Assembly: GCF_003634705.1 (NCBI RefSeq)
Contig: NZ_RBWU01000001.1
Coordinates: 558,001-622,000 of the forward strand
From: Actinomadura pelletieri DSM 43383
GTDB taxonomy: Bacteria; Actinomycetota; Actinomycetes; Streptosporangiales; Streptosporangiaceae
Direction: 5' to 3'
DNA length: 64,000 nt
The notes under the pieces are model-generated. The model ran no database searches. It was given only the letters and a program-made list of their open reading frames with translations, and was not told the DNA's origin. Made by a program: the position numbers and the translations under genes. Below, piece by piece: positions 25,553 to 33,771 of the stretch (within the stretch, counting starts at the first letter, position 1; each line of letters begins with the position of its first letter).

Positions 25553-25945
25553 ACACAGGCGGCCGACGGGCAGGAATCGCGGCGACGCCTTCCTCGCCTT
25601 CGGCTGCTCGCGGCGGCCTCGGCCGTCCAGCGACGTGCCGTCCCCGCCACGTCCTGCGGCGCGGCTACCGGCGTCTCCGGGTTCTCAGCGGGCTGGAGAC
25701 GTCCACGTGAAGACGGGTGGGCGGCCGGTGAGGAAGGCGGTGATGCCCTCCTCGGCCTCGGGGCTTGCGGCGGCCTCGGCCGTCCAGCGACATGCCGTCC
25801 CCGCCACGTCCTGCGGCGCGGCTACCGGCGTCTCCGGGTTCTCAGCGGGCTGGAGACGTCCACGTGAAGACGGGTGGGCGGCCGGTGAGGAAGGCGGTGA
25901 TGCCCTCCTCGGCCTCGGGGCTTGCGGCGGCCTCGGCCGTCCAGT
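25536..25945. repeat. Tandem repeat of the enoyl-CoA hydratase 3' end (157-159 bp period)
   Basis: GGAGACGTCCACGTGAA recurs at 25536, 25695 and 25852. The last copy is the genuine 3' end of the enoyl-CoA hydratase gene. Copy 2 is identical to it for about 93 bases, up to CGGCCGTCCAG, then carries a different 64-base stretch. Copy 1 shares that 64-base stretch almost perfectly with copy 2 but is diverged in the first part. Copy 1 also supplies the stop codon of the gene ending at 25552. Confidence 0.9.
25553..25841 (-). pseudogene. Fragments of enoyl-CoA hydratase C-termini
   Basis: On the minus strand copy 2 of the repeat encodes, after a region resembling the helix before it, RWTAEAAASPEAEEGITAF and on to the same C-terminal stop as the intact gene. 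Copy 1 keeps only RRWTAEAAAS before frameshifting. No start or catalytic part is present in either, so these are dead 3' fragments left by partial duplications. Confidence 0.7.
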
Positions 25946-26627
25946 GGCGGGCCTTTTCCGTTACGTCGGCCGAGGTGACGATGGCGTCGACGATGTCCTT
26001 TGTCGCCTGTTGGGTGAGCAGGGATCTTGACGCGAGTGTCGCGGTGAACTCGGTGACCCGCGTGTGGAGGTCCTTCGCGGGGACGATCTCGTCGAGGAGG
26101 CCGACGCGGAGGGCGTGGTCGGCGCCGATCAGGTCAGCCGAGTAGAGCAGGTACTTCGCGGTGGACGGCCCCACCAGGCCGACGAGCCGGGCCGTCGCCG
26201 TCGTCGGGTAGACGAGACCGAGTTTCGCCGGGGTGACGCCGAACACGGCATCGTCGGCCGCGAACCGTAGATCGCACGCCGCGGCGAGCTGGCAGCCGCC
26301 GCCGACGCAGTAGCCCTCGATGGCCGCGAGCGTCGGTTTCGGGAAGGCGGCGAGCGCCCGTTCCGCGGCCACCGACAGGTGCGAGTCGTCGGGGCGGTGG
26401 ATGTCGTCCAGCTCGGCGATGTCGGCGCCCGCGCAGAAGTTTCCGCCCGCGCCCGTCAGCACCACGACCCGCACGGCGGGATCGGCCGCCAGATCGTCCA
26501 GGATGCCGGGCAGTGCCCGCCACATGGCCGCCGACATGGCGTTGAGCTTGGCCGGACGATCGATCACGACCGTGCCGACACCGTCTTCGACCCGTACGCG
26601 CAGCCGCCCGTCCGGCGCCCCGGCCAT
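25842..26627 (-). CDS. Enoyl-CoA hydratase/isomerase (crotonase) family protein
   Basis: The 261-residue protein has the crotonase fold with oxyanion-hole motifs NFCAGADIAEL and EGYCVGGGCQLAAACDLRFA. The segment that holds the first catalytic glutamate in true hydratases (usual form PExxLG) reads VTPAKLGLVYP, so alanine is present there, and the second glutamate is not evident; hydration is doubtful and isomerase, hydrolase or other acyl-CoA chemistry is likely. The C-terminal helix ends in TGRPPVFTWTSPAR. ATG 26627 has AGAGGAGGAT upstream. Its 3' end has been copied twice downstream. It is divergent from rho. Confidence 0.88.
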   Translation of the reverse strand: MAGAPDGRLRVRVEDGVGTVVIDRPAKLNAMSAAMWRALPGILDDLAADPAVRVVVLTGAGGNFCAGADIAELDDIHRPDDSHLSVAAERALAAFPKPTLAAIEGYCVGGGCQLAAACDLRFAADDAVFGVTPAKLGLVYPTTATARLVGLVGPSTAKYLLYSADLIGADHALRVGLLDEIVPAKDLHTRVTEFTATLASRSLLTQQATKDIVDAIVTSADVTEKARHWTAEAAASPEAEEGITAFLTGRPPVFTWTSPAR

Positions 26628-26986
26628 GATCCTCCTCTGCTCGGACGCCGCTCATCGTAACCGGCGCCAAGAAACTCTCACTGACCTCGGGGAATGCGAA
26701 ACCGCCCTGGAGTGCTGTACTGTCAAGGCAGCGTCTTCGTATTCCGCGCCTCGCGGTGAGGGCGTTTCTTCCCCGCCCCGGGTCATCTGAGAGCCCGGTG
26801 ACTTCCCCGGTTCGGGCGCGCGACGGGCGTCCCGAGCCACCGTCCAAGGGAGCCGACTTCAGCCCGGTGAACCGAGCTGCTTTTCTTTCTTTCCACTCGC
26901 GTACGAGCCGCGGAATCCGCCGCTGTACGCGGATTTCGACCGCGGGCCACGCGGAACGTTCCGCAACGGCCTGAGAAGGGACCCGC
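26628..26986 (+). promoter_or_regulatory. Long upstream region and leader of rho
   Basis: About 360 bases separate the divergent enoyl-CoA hydratase and rho genes with no convincing ORF. A TGTACTGTCAAGG segment near 26715-26727 could be part of a promoter. Closer to rho, GGAATCCGC at about 26920 can pair with GCGGATTTC across CGCTGTA, and a pyrimidine-rich run GCTTTTCTTTCTTTCC precedes it. Rho genes are commonly autoregulated through leaders; the mechanism here is inference. Confidence 0.35.
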
Positions 26987-28243
26987 ATGTCCACTTCCAC
27001 ACTCGCCACCGAACGCCCCACCACGGAACAGGTCGCGGGCCGCACGGCGCCCGGCCGCAAGGTTCAGGCGGCGCACAGTGTGTCCGCGTCCGGCGCGCGC
27101 AGGGGCGGCCGGCAGGCACGGCGCCCCGTCGAGGAGACGCCGACCGTCCCGTTCCACGGCATCCTCGCCGTCCAAGACAAGCACGCGTTCGTGCGCACCT
27201 CCGGCTACCAGTCCGGGCCGAACGACGTGTACGTGTCGCTCGCCCAGGTCAAGGCCGCGAATCTGCGTCCGGGCGACGCCGTCGCGGGGACGGCCCGTCC
27301 GCCGAAGTCCAACCGGGAGAAGTTCTCGGCCCTCGCCCGCGTCGACACCGTGAACGGTGTGCCGCCCGAGGAGGCCGCGGACCGTCCCGCGTTCGCGCAG
27401 CTGACCCCGCTGTTCCCGGACGAGCGGCTTCGCCTCGACACCGGCCCGCTCGCCACCCGCGTCATCGACCTGATCGCGCCGATCGGCAAGGGCCAGCGCG
27501 GCCTCATCGTGTCGCCGCCGAAGGTCGGCAAGACGATGATGCTCCAGGCCCTCGCGAACGCGATCGCGCAGAACAACCCCGAAGTGCACCTCATGGTCGT
27601 GCTCATCGACGAGCGGCCGGAAGAGGTCACCGACATCCAGCGGACCGTCCGCGGCGAGGTCATCCACTCGACGTTCGACCGTCCCGCCGCCGACCACACC
27701 GAACTCGCCGAACTGGCCGTCGAACGCGCCAAGCGCCTGGTCGAGCAGGGCCACGACGTCGTCATGCTGCTCGACTCGATCACCCGGCTGGGTCGCGCCT
27801 ACAACCTCGCGGCGCCGTCCAGCAGCCGTATCCTCGCGGGCGGTGTCGCGACCACCGCGATCTACCCGCCGAAGAAGTTCTTCGGCGCCGCCCGCAACAT
27901 CGAGAACGGCGGCTCGCTCACCATCCTCGCGACCGCGCTGGTGGAGACGGGGTCCCGCATGGACGACGTCTTCTTCGAGGAGTACAAGGGCACCGGCAAC
28001 ATGGAGCTGAAGCTCGACCGGGGCCTCGCCGACCGCCGCGTGTTCCCCGCCGTCGACATCGAGGCGTCCGGGACGCGCCGCGACGAGCTGCTCATGACGC
28101 GGGAGGAACTCGAACTCTCCTGGCGTCTGCGCCGCGCCCTCCAGGGGCTGGAGAGGCAGCAGGCCGTCGAGCAGCTTCTGGAGAAGATGAAAGGCACCTC
28201 GTCCAACGCCGAGTTCCTGCTCCGCCTCCAGCAGACGACCTAA
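26987..28243 (+). CDS. rho: Transcription termination factor Rho, short form
   Basis: The 418-residue protein has a basic low-complexity N-terminus (about 1-50, [12 protein letters not shown]), an RNA-binding cold-shock-like domain (about 55-125, [20 protein letters not shown] to [13 protein letters not shown]) and the RecA-type ATPase. Motifs: P-loop PPKVGKT (177-183; the usual form is PPKAGKT), [24 protein letters not shown] (Q-loop side) and [13 protein letters not shown]. It lacks the long acidic/basic N-terminal insertion typical of actinobacterial housekeeping Rho and is not near prfA/rpmE-type neighbours, so it may be a second Rho. The stop overlaps the kinase stop on the other strand. 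Confidence 0.93.
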   Translation: MSTSTLATERPTTEQVAGRTAPGRKVQAAHSVSASGARRGGRQARRPVEETPTVPFHGILAVQDKHAFVRTSGYQSGPNDVYVSLAQVKAANLRPGDAVAGTARPPKSNREKFSALARVDTVNGVPPEEAADRPAFAQLTPLFPDERLRLDTGPLATRVIDLIAPIGKGQRGLIVSPPKVGKTMMLQALANAIAQNNPEVHLMVVLIDERPEEVTDIQRTVRGEVIHSTFDRPAADHTELAELAVERAKRLVEQGHDVVMLLDSITRLGRAYNLAAPSSSRILAGGVATTAIYPPKKFFGAARNIENGGSLTILATALVETGSRMDDVFFEEYKGTGNMELKLDRGLADRRVFPAVDIEASGTRRDELLMTREELELSWRLRRALQGLERQQAVEQLLEKMKGTSSNAEFLLRLQQTT

Positions 28244-29787
28244 GGCGTCCCCTCGGGACGGAACGATTTCAGGATCCTGTCATAGAGGCGCTGGCCGGGC
28301 GTCCACTCCCGATCGGGCGCGTGGAAACAGAACTCGTAACCGGCCGCCCGGCTGCACAGCACATGTCTGGTGCTGTTCCCATGGGCGGCGTCCCGCCAGG
28401 TGAACTCCCACTCGGCGGCACCGGCGATGACCTCGGGCACGGCTTCGAGCCGCAGCCGCCGGTATCCGGGATAGCGGCCGTCGGCGACGGCCGCCCGCTC
28501 CTCGGCGAGCAGACCGTCCAGGGGATCTCCGGCCGCCGGGGAGATGCGCAGCCCCCGGCCCGTGCGCAGGTCCCTCCAGCGCATCACGGCCCCGCGCCGC
28601 TCCGCCTGCCAGCCCACGGGCACGCGCACCGAGTACGCGCCGGCCTCCCGGTATCTCGTCGTCTTGGCCGTCACCCCCGCCGCCGGACGCAACGCCACGG
28701 CGTCGCCCTTGCCGATGGACGTCCAGCGGGCCGTCCACGTACCGGTTCCGGCCGCGACCGCGGCGAGCGCCACCACCCCGAGGACGGCGCCGGGCCGCAC
28801 CCGCCGCCCCACCGGCCGTCGCGCCCCGCACGACACCCGTGGCCGCGGCGGCAACGTCCACGGAACGCGCGGCCCCCGGAACACCCGCGTCCGCACCACG
28901 CTCCGTGACACCCGGCGGGTCTTCGGCAGCGTCGCCCGCGTGGCACCCGGTTTCGGAACGGTCCCAAGGACGTCCTGCAAAAGCTCGGCGGTGGCCTCGG
29001 CCGTCAGCCGATCTTCCGGCCGGGCCCGCAACAACCCCTCGATGACCGGCGTCAGCGGCCCCGCCCGCACCGGACGCGCGTAGTCGCCCATCAGCACCGC
29101 CACCATCGACGCCAACGCGTGGCAGCGCAGGAACGGCGAGAAACCCTCCACGGCCGTGTAAAGCGTCGCGCCCAGCGACCAGAGGTCGGACGCCTCCACG
29201 CCCGGCTGCCCGTTCACCCGTTCAGGCGGCAGATATGCGGGAGAACCCTCAATCCCCGCGGGCATCGTGTCGACGAACTCACGCCCATTGTCGATGTGCA
29301 CGGCCAGCCCGAAGTCTGTCAGGAGCACCCGTCCGTCATTACAGATGAGCACATTGCTGGGCTTGACGTCACGATGCAGGATTCCCACGGCGTGCGACGC
29401 CCGCAGCACCGACAGGACGGCCGCGCCGATCTCCGCCGTCCTTCGCACGCCCAGCGGACCGTCCTCGGTGACGAGCCGGTGCAGCGAGCACGCCTCCAGA
29501 AACTCCATGACGATCCACGGACGCCCCTGCTCGATGAGCAGATCGTGGACGGCGACGACCCCGGGATGTTTCAACGCCGCCGTGGCCCGCGCTTCAGCCA
29601 GCAGACGCCGACACATCACCTTGCGTTCACTCTCGGTGACACGCCCCGGAAGATGTACTTCTTTGACGGCGACGTCCCGGTCCAGCGTCTCGTCATAGGC
29701 CCGCCAGACGGTCCCCATGCCGCCCCGGCCGACCACAGAGAGCAGACGATACCGTCGCGCGAGCGGTATCAACCGATCCCTATTCAT
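28240..29787 (-). CDS. Membrane-anchored Ser/Thr protein kinase
   Basis: The 515-residue protein has a Hanks-type kinase domain (about 10-270): glycine loop VVGRGGMGTVW, K42 in VAVKEV, HRDVKPSNVL, LTDFGLAV, and SPAYLPPERV. A basic juxtamembrane region rich in Arg/Pro follows, then one membrane span (GAVLGVVALAAVAAGTGTW, about 365-385) and an external domain (about 395-515) with two late cysteines (VLCSRAAGYEFCFHAP). ATG 29787 puts the kinase fold right at the N-terminus; no Shine-Dalgarno is visible, but an upstream 38-codon ORF ends seven bases before it, so coupling is possible. Convergent with rho, sharing four bases (28240-28243). Confidence 0.9.
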   Translation of the reverse strand: MNRDRLIPLARRYRLLSVVGRGGMGTVWRAYDETLDRDVAVKEVHLPGRVTESERKVMCRRLLAEARATAALKHPGVVAVHDLLIEQGRPWIVMEFLEACSLHRLVTEDGPLGVRRTAEIGAAVLSVLRASHAVGILHRDVKPSNVLICNDGRVLLTDFGLAVHIDNGREFVDTMPAGIEGSPAYLPPERVNGQPGVEASDLWSLGATLYTAVEGFSPFLRCHALASMVAVLMGDYARPVRAGPLTPVIEGLLRARPEDRLTAEATAELLQDVLGTVPKPGATRATLPKTRRVSRSVVRTRVFRGPRVPWTLPPRPRVSCGARRPVGRRVRPGAVLGVVALAAVAAGTGTWTARWTSIGKGDAVALRPAAGVTAKTTRYREAGAYSVRVPVGWQAERRGAVMRWRDLRTGRGLRISPAAGDPLDGLLAEERAAVADGRYPGYRRLRLEAVPEVIAGAAEWEFTWRDAAHGNSTRHVLCSRAAGYEFCFHAPDREWTPGQRLYDRILKSFRPEGTP

Positions 29788-29794
29788 GCGCAGG

Positions 29795-29911
29795 TTAATC
29801 GCCGGTACGCACCCAAGCCATGCTCCCACCGCCCCAATCATTTCTTGACCGGTGCGTGCAGCAGAGAAAGCGTCCGAGCGTGGTATAGGCCACACTCCGC
29901 ACCCAAGCCAT
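29795..29911 (-). CDS. Possible 38-residue upstream ORF before the kinase
   Basis: The ORF begins [14 protein letters not shown] and contains a second in-frame MAWVR near its end, made by the direct repeat CGCACCCAAGCCAT (plus strand) at 29808 and 29898. Its TAA is seven bases upstream of the kinase ATG, which has no ribosome-binding site of its own. It may serve translational coupling. Its own start has only a weak site. Confidence 0.3.
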   Translation of the reverse strand: MAWVRSVAYTTLGRFLCCTHRSRNDWGGGSMAWVRTGD

Positions 29912-30038
29912 AACTATCCGTAACAACCACGTGAACGACGCCCCGGCCGCGAACGGCCACGCCCGCCGTCCTTACACGGCTCTTATCCGGGTACCGGCAT
30001 GCTTGGCAGTAACGATTCTGTATCAGACGGGGGTAGTG

Positions 30039-30593
30039 GTGAGCGCAGGCGCTATGGCGTGGACCCCGCCGACCTGGGAGGAGATCGTCAGCGAACACTC
30101 CACACGGGTGTTCCGGCTGGCGTTCCGGCTGACCGGCAACCGGCACGACGCCGAAGATCTGACCCAGGACGTCTTCATCCGGGTCTTCCGTTCGCTGTCG
30201 TCCTACACCCCCGGCACGTTCGAAGGCTGGCTCCACCGCATCACCACGAGCCTGTTCCTCGACCGCGCCCGCCGCAAGCAGCGCATCCGCTTCGACGCCC
30301 TCGCCGACGACGCCGCCGAACGCCTCCAGGGCCGCGAACCGTCCCCGGCCCAGGCCTACGACGACCGCCTCCTGGACGCCGACATCCAACGCGCCCTGGA
30401 CGGCCTCGCCCCCGAATACCGGGCCGCCGTCGTCCTGTGCGACATCGAGGGCCTCAGCTACGAGGAGATCGCCGCGTCCCTGAACGTCAAACTCGGCACC
30501 GTCCGCTCCCGCATCCACCGCGGCCGCGCCCAACTACGCGACGCCCTGGAACACCGCCGCCCCACCGAAGTCCCCACCACCTGCCACCACTGA
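30039..30593 (+). CDS. sigE: ECF sigma factor, Mycobacterium SigE-like
   Basis: The 184-residue sigma factor closely follows the mycobacterial SigE pattern: region 2 [20 protein letters not shown] and [17 protein letters not shown], then [20 protein letters not shown], and region 4 [20 protein letters not shown] with [15 protein letters not shown]. It would direct RNA polymerase to envelope-stress promoters. GTG 30039 has a G-rich run five bases upstream; GTG 30036 and ATG 30054 are alternatives, and an ATG at 29931 adds 36 unlike residues. No anti-sigma (rseA), htrA or tatB gene follows; instead a convergent DUF4360 gene ends two bases away. Confidence 0.9.
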   Translation: MSAGAMAWTPPTWEEIVSEHSTRVFRLAFRLTGNRHDAEDLTQDVFIRVFRSLSSYTPGTFEGWLHRITTSLFLDRARRKQRIRFDALADDAAERLQGREPSPAQAYDDRLLDADIQRALDGLAPEYRAAVVLCDIEGLSYEEIAASLNVKLGTVRSRIHRGRAQLRDALEHRRPTEVPTTCHH

Positions 30594-30594
30594 C

Positions 30595-31224
30595 CTACGA
30601 ACAGTCTCTCCAGATGAGTATGTAGCTGTGGTCGTAGGCTCCGCTGCCGGTATCCATGGCGATGTCGCTGAGTTCCGACGGATCCGAGGTTCCCGCGTCG
30701 ACCCGCAGTTCGCTGTTGATATAGAGAAGGTCCTTGTCGCACGGCTTCCAGGTGATCAGGCGCGGCGACGGCGGGTGATGATAGAGCGTCCAGATGCTGT
30801 CAAAGGGGCCCTTCACAGTGCGCGTGAAGGCATCTGGAGCACCTTCGAAGGCATGCACTGTCTTCACGGTGGCATCCGCGCCCTCCTGTAGGTGGGCGTA
30901 TCCTCTGTGGTACGTCGCCGAGATGCCGTAGGTATAGCGCTCGGGCATGTGCATCATCAGGGCGACCTGGCAGTCGCTACGGCTCTCGTGGGGTTTCGAG
31001 TCACCACCCGCCCTCGCCGTGAAGCCGCTGTACTCGACCTCCATCTGGTTTCCCGTATCTTCCGCGAAGAACGCCCGGACGGTACCGGCTGAACACCCTG
31101 AGCCGTTCGCCCTCACGACCTCGAGCCAGGTCCCGGGCGGCCAGGCCATAGCCGGTACAGCCGGAACGACAGTCGCAGCCGCCCCCACAACAACCGCGGC
31201 GAAAACGGCGAGTCCCTTACGCAT
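30595..31224 (-). CDS. Secreted DUF4360 protein, paralogue 1
   Basis: The 209-residue protein has a signal peptide (MRKGLAVFAAVVVGAAATVV, cleaved near AMA-WPP) and a DUF4360-type beta-rich domain with GSGCSAGTVRAFFAEDTGNQ, DCQVALMMHMPERYTYGI and an LQEGADATVK segment. Four cysteines (SGCSA, DCQV, KPCDK and the terminal RDCS) are kept in all three paralogues and should form two disulfides. It ends two bases from the sigE stop. Its leader ends GAAGAGGGGATCGT before ATG, as in the other copies, but lacks the distal promoter-side motif they share. Confidence 0.82.
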   Translation of the reverse strand: MRKGLAVFAAVVVGAAATVVPAVPAMAWPPGTWLEVVRANGSGCSAGTVRAFFAEDTGNQMEVEYSGFTARAGGDSKPHESRSDCQVALMMHMPERYTYGISATYHRGYAHLQEGADATVKTVHAFEGAPDAFTRTVKGPFDSIWTLYHHPPSPRLITWKPCDKDLLYINSELRVDAGTSDPSELSDIAMDTGSGAYDHSYILIWRDCS

Positions 31225-31359
31225 ACGATCCCCTCTTCATTGGGTACGGTCGCCCGTCCAAGGACTGTGAAGGTGGTAGTCCGCGACTCCCGTCCGCGTA
31301 AGACGAGAGCCGTTGAGGACGGTCCAAGTCGGCAAAAACAAGAGCGTCGCGCTCGCGGA

Positions 31360-32001
31360 CTACGGGCAGGTCTTCCAGGCGAGTTGATAGTCGTGGTTGG
31401 CCAGACCGGTTCCCTCTCCTATGGAGATGGAACTGAGCTTCGAGCGATCCGAGCTACCCAGTTCGACCGACAGTTCACTGCGAGTCTCGAAATTCCGGAG
31501 GTCGTCGCACTGCTTCCAGAGAATCTCATCATTCGGCCACCGACCGGTGAACTCCCAGGGACCGTCGATGGGCCCGAGCACGGCATGCCTGAAGAAAGCA
31601 GAGCCAGAGGAGAAGGAATGATTGGCATTTACGATGGCCCTCGCGCCCTCTTGTATCTGGGCATATCCACGGTAGGTCGAGGACACGATGCCGTAGGTGA
31701 AACCCTCCGGAACGGTCATTCTCAGGGAGACCTGACAGTAGCGGCGGCTCTGACTGGGTGACGAACCGGCACCCGCCTGCGCGGACACGGAATTGTTGAG
31801 GTACATCAAATCTGCATCTTCCGAGAGGCCCGCATAGACGGAACCGAGGGAGCACCCCGTGCCGCTCGCGGTCGCGACCTCGACCCTGGCCCCGTCCGGC
31901 CCCGGAACGACACGAGAACCGGCCACGGCCGGCACAGCCGAAGCAACGGTCACGGCCACCCCCAGAACCACGGTGGCGGAAATGGCAAGCCCTGCACGCA
32001 T
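31360..32001 (-). CDS. Secreted DUF4360 protein, paralogue 2
   Basis: The 213-residue protein has a signal peptide (MRAGLAISATVVLGVAVTVA) and the DUF4360-type domain with GTGCSLGSVYAGLSEDADLM, YCQVSLRMTVPEGFTYGI, QEGARAIVNANHSF, WKQCDD and terminal AWKTCP. It has the same four-cysteine plan as its neighbours. ATG 32001 is preceded by GGGAAGAGGGGATCGT. A 120-base leader, related to that of paralogue 3, lies upstream with a TTGACG-N17-TACCGT promoter-like arrangement on the minus strand. Function of DUF4360 is unknown; secretion is predicted. Confidence 0.82.
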   Translation of the reverse strand: MRAGLAISATVVLGVAVTVASAVPAVAGSRVVPGPDGARVEVATASGTGCSLGSVYAGLSEDADLMYLNNSVSAQAGAGSSPSQSRRYCQVSLRMTVPEGFTYGIVSSTYRGYAQIQEGARAIVNANHSFSSGSAFFRHAVLGPIDGPWEFTGRWPNDEILWKQCDDLRNFETRSELSVELGSSDRSKLSSISIGEGTGLANHDYQLAWKTCP

Positions 32002-32404
32002 ACGATCCCCTCTTCCCTGGGGGAATGGCCGCTATCCAACGACCATGGAAGCGTTTTCCGGCCTACGCTCATGCGCTAGACCAAGAACTGCCCGGACGGT
32101 AACCCCAACCCCCGACACCGTCAATGACCGATTTTCAACAGGTTCCACCCCTGCAAAACCCATCGAAATACGATTAACTCCGCCGAAACGGACCTGCTGC
32201 CCACTCGGCACACCACTAAATCCCTCCACCCTGGTTGCCGCCCCCGCACAGATTTCCCACCCGCACCACAAATATCAAATCAATCGATCATCACCGACTC
32301 AATCACGCCTCAAGACGAACTAAGTCTCGGCGGCACTCTGCGAAGGAGGGACGCCCGAAGTGGTACCCCAAAGCTCGTAGAAGTGGGTGGTCGCTGTTCG
32401 CGTG
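32002..32404 (-). promoter_or_regulatory. Conserved leader and promoter motif of DUF4360 paralogue 2
   Basis: No gene lies here. On the minus strand, the segment 32140-32120 reads TTGAAAATCGGTCATTGAC and is followed by TTGACG, 17 bases and TACCGT, then a leader of about 100 bases that resembles the one before paralogue 3 (shared ATCCAACGACC and CGGACGGTAACCCC on the plus strand). The remainder, about 32150-32400, is lower in GC and shows nothing recognisable. Confidence 0.5.
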
Positions 32405-33049
32405 CTAAGGGCAGGTCTTCCAGGCCAGGGCGTAGACGTGGTGAGGGCCTTCTTCGAGGGAGTCCATGCTGATGAAGTTGACCTTCGACGGATCTGAGGT
32501 TCCCGGGTGGATCCGCAGCTCGCTATTGATGCGAAGCGGCCGGTCCTCGTCGCATGGCTTCCAGGTGGGCGAGTCGATCGGCGGCGGCACCGGGAACCAC
32601 CAGATGTCGTCGATGGGCCCGTTCACGGTGTGTCTGAAGGGGCTCGGAGTACCTCGAAAGGAGTACTCGACCTTCACGACGGCGTTCGCGCCCTCTTGTA
32701 TGAGGGCATAGCCGAGGTGGGACGCCGACACGATGCCGTAGGTGAAGCCCTCCGGCATGTGCATCTTCAGGGAGACCTGGCAGTTGCGGCGGAGGTCAGG
32801 GAGGTTCGAGTCAGGACCCGTCCGGGCCGCGAAGTCGCTGTATCCGAGGCGTATCTGGTTCGTATCCTGCGTGAGGTACGCATTGACGGTTCCGGCCGGA
32901 CACCCTGAGCCGTTCACGCTCACGACCTCGACCTTGGCCCCGTCCGGCCCTCGAACGAGGCGAGCACCGGCCGCGGCCGGTACAACCGAAGCCACAGTCG
33001 AAGCCGCCCCCACAACGACCACGGTGGAAATGGCAAGTCCTGCACGCAT
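32405..33049 (-). CDS. Secreted DUF4360 protein, paralogue 3
   Basis: The 214-residue protein has signal peptide MRAGLAISTVVVVGAASTVA and the same domain: GSGCPAGTVNAYLTQDTNQI, NCQVSLKMHMPEGFTYGI, LIQEGANAVVKVEYSF, WKPCDED, and terminal LAWKTCP. It is closest to paralogue 1 in the middle of the protein (MHMPE, FRGTP and WKPCD matches) and to paralogue 2 at the N-terminus and leader. Together the three genes form a tandem array on one strand with 135 and 403 bases between them, each probably with its own promoter. Confidence 0.82.
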   Translation of the reverse strand: MRAGLAISTVVVVGAASTVASVVPAAAGARLVRGPDGAKVEVVSVNGSGCPAGTVNAYLTQDTNQIRLGYSDFAARTGPDSNLPDLRRNCQVSLKMHMPEGFTYGIVSASHLGYALIQEGANAVVKVEYSFRGTPSPFRHTVNGPIDDIWWFPVPPPIDSPTWKPCDEDRPLRINSELRIHPGTSDPSKVNFISMDSLEEGPHHVYALAWKTCP

Positions 33050-33331
33050 ACGATTCCCTCGTCCCCGGGAGCGGTCGCCGATCCAACGACCGTGGAAGCG
33101 AGTTCCGGACTACGCGTACGCCCTAGACCGAGAACTGCACGGACGGTAACCCCCACCCCCAACACCGTCAATCGCCAGTTTTAAACAGCCTCTCCACCAC
33201 CCTAAACTTTTGCGCCAGCAGCGCCGCCATCCCTCAAAATCGCCGTAGCGACCTTACTCCTGCAAGCCCGCCGTCCTCCCAGGGCGACGCAACTACGTCA
33301 GGTGCCTGGTCGGTCTTGCTTTACAGCGCGT
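33050..33331 (-). promoter_or_regulatory. Leader and promoter motif of DUF4360 paralogue 3
   Basis: On the minus strand 33187-33167 reads GTTTAAAACTGGCGATTGACG, matching the motif before paralogue 2, with TTGACG, 17 bases, then TACCGT. The leader to ATG 33049 is about 100 bases and homologous to that of paralogue 2. Nothing else is recognised up to the DUF397 terminator at 33332. Confidence 0.5.
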
Positions 33332-33357
33332 GAGCCCCAGCCGAACGGCCAGGGCTC
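33332..33357 (-). terminator. Terminator of DUF397 gene copy A
   Basis: GAGCCC-CA-GCC-GAAC-GGC-CA-GGGCTC forms a two-part stem 17 bases after the stop of the gene ending at 33375 (minus strand). Confidence 0.7.
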
Positions 33358-33374
33358 AACGCGGAGCGATGGGG

Positions 33375-33632
33375 TTACGTCAGGTCGTACCGTCCGGCCA
33401 GGACGTCAGCGTGGAACACTCGCCAGGACGCGAGGCTGAACGACAATCTCGGCCCATCAGGGTCCTTGCTGTCCCGGACACCCGTCCCGCAACAAGCGCA
33501 AGGCCCGACCTCGACACACGCCCCGTTGTTCGCGCTGTGAATGCTCTTGCGCCATTCAGTCACCTCGACGCATGCGGCGTTATTGGCGCTGTGGCCGCTT
33601 TTACGCCACCCGGACTCGTCGTAAATGATCAA
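33375..33632 (-). CDS. DUF397 protein, copy A, with doubled WRKS module
   Basis: The 85-residue protein belongs to DUF397, small partners of XRE-DUF5753 regulators in actinomycetes. The common N-terminal module is present twice: WRKSGHSANNAACVEV then WRKSIHSANNGACVEV. A Cys-rich insert PCACCGT precedes the conserved RDSKDPDGPRLSFSLASW and the C-terminal FHADVLAGRYD. Most DUF397 proteins have one WRKS module and no CxCC insert, so both are unusual. It lies downstream of a related copy and of the XRE regulator on the same strand. Confidence 0.85.
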   Translation of the reverse strand: MIIYDESGWRKSGHSANNAACVEVTEWRKSIHSANNGACVEVGPCACCGTGVRDSKDPDGPRLSFSLASWRVFHADVLAGRYDLT

Positions 33633-33727
33633 GGCACTCCTCTCCTCGGGCTTTAGACGACGATAGGTCGAAGACCGAGTCTGTTGAAGTGCCCAAAGTG
33701 CCTGGTCGGTCTTGCTTTACAGCGCGT

Positions 33728-33753
33728 GAGCCCCAGCCGAACGGCCAGGGCTC
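33728..33753 (-). terminator. Terminator of DUF397 gene copy B
   Basis: Same two-part hairpin as at 33332-33357, 18 bases after the stop of the gene ending at 33772. Confidence 0.7.
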
Positions 33754-33771
33754 AACGCGCAGCGGAAGAGG

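Larger units (their letters stand above)
33302..33763 (-). repeat. 396-bp spaced direct repeat covering DUF397 gene ends and terminators
   Basis: A block of about 62 bases starting GTGCCTGGTCGGTCTTGC occurs at 33302 and again at 33698, nearly identical and each containing the same hairpin. The adjoining DUF397 genes are also related, so gene plus terminator was duplicated as a unit. Confidence 0.85.
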
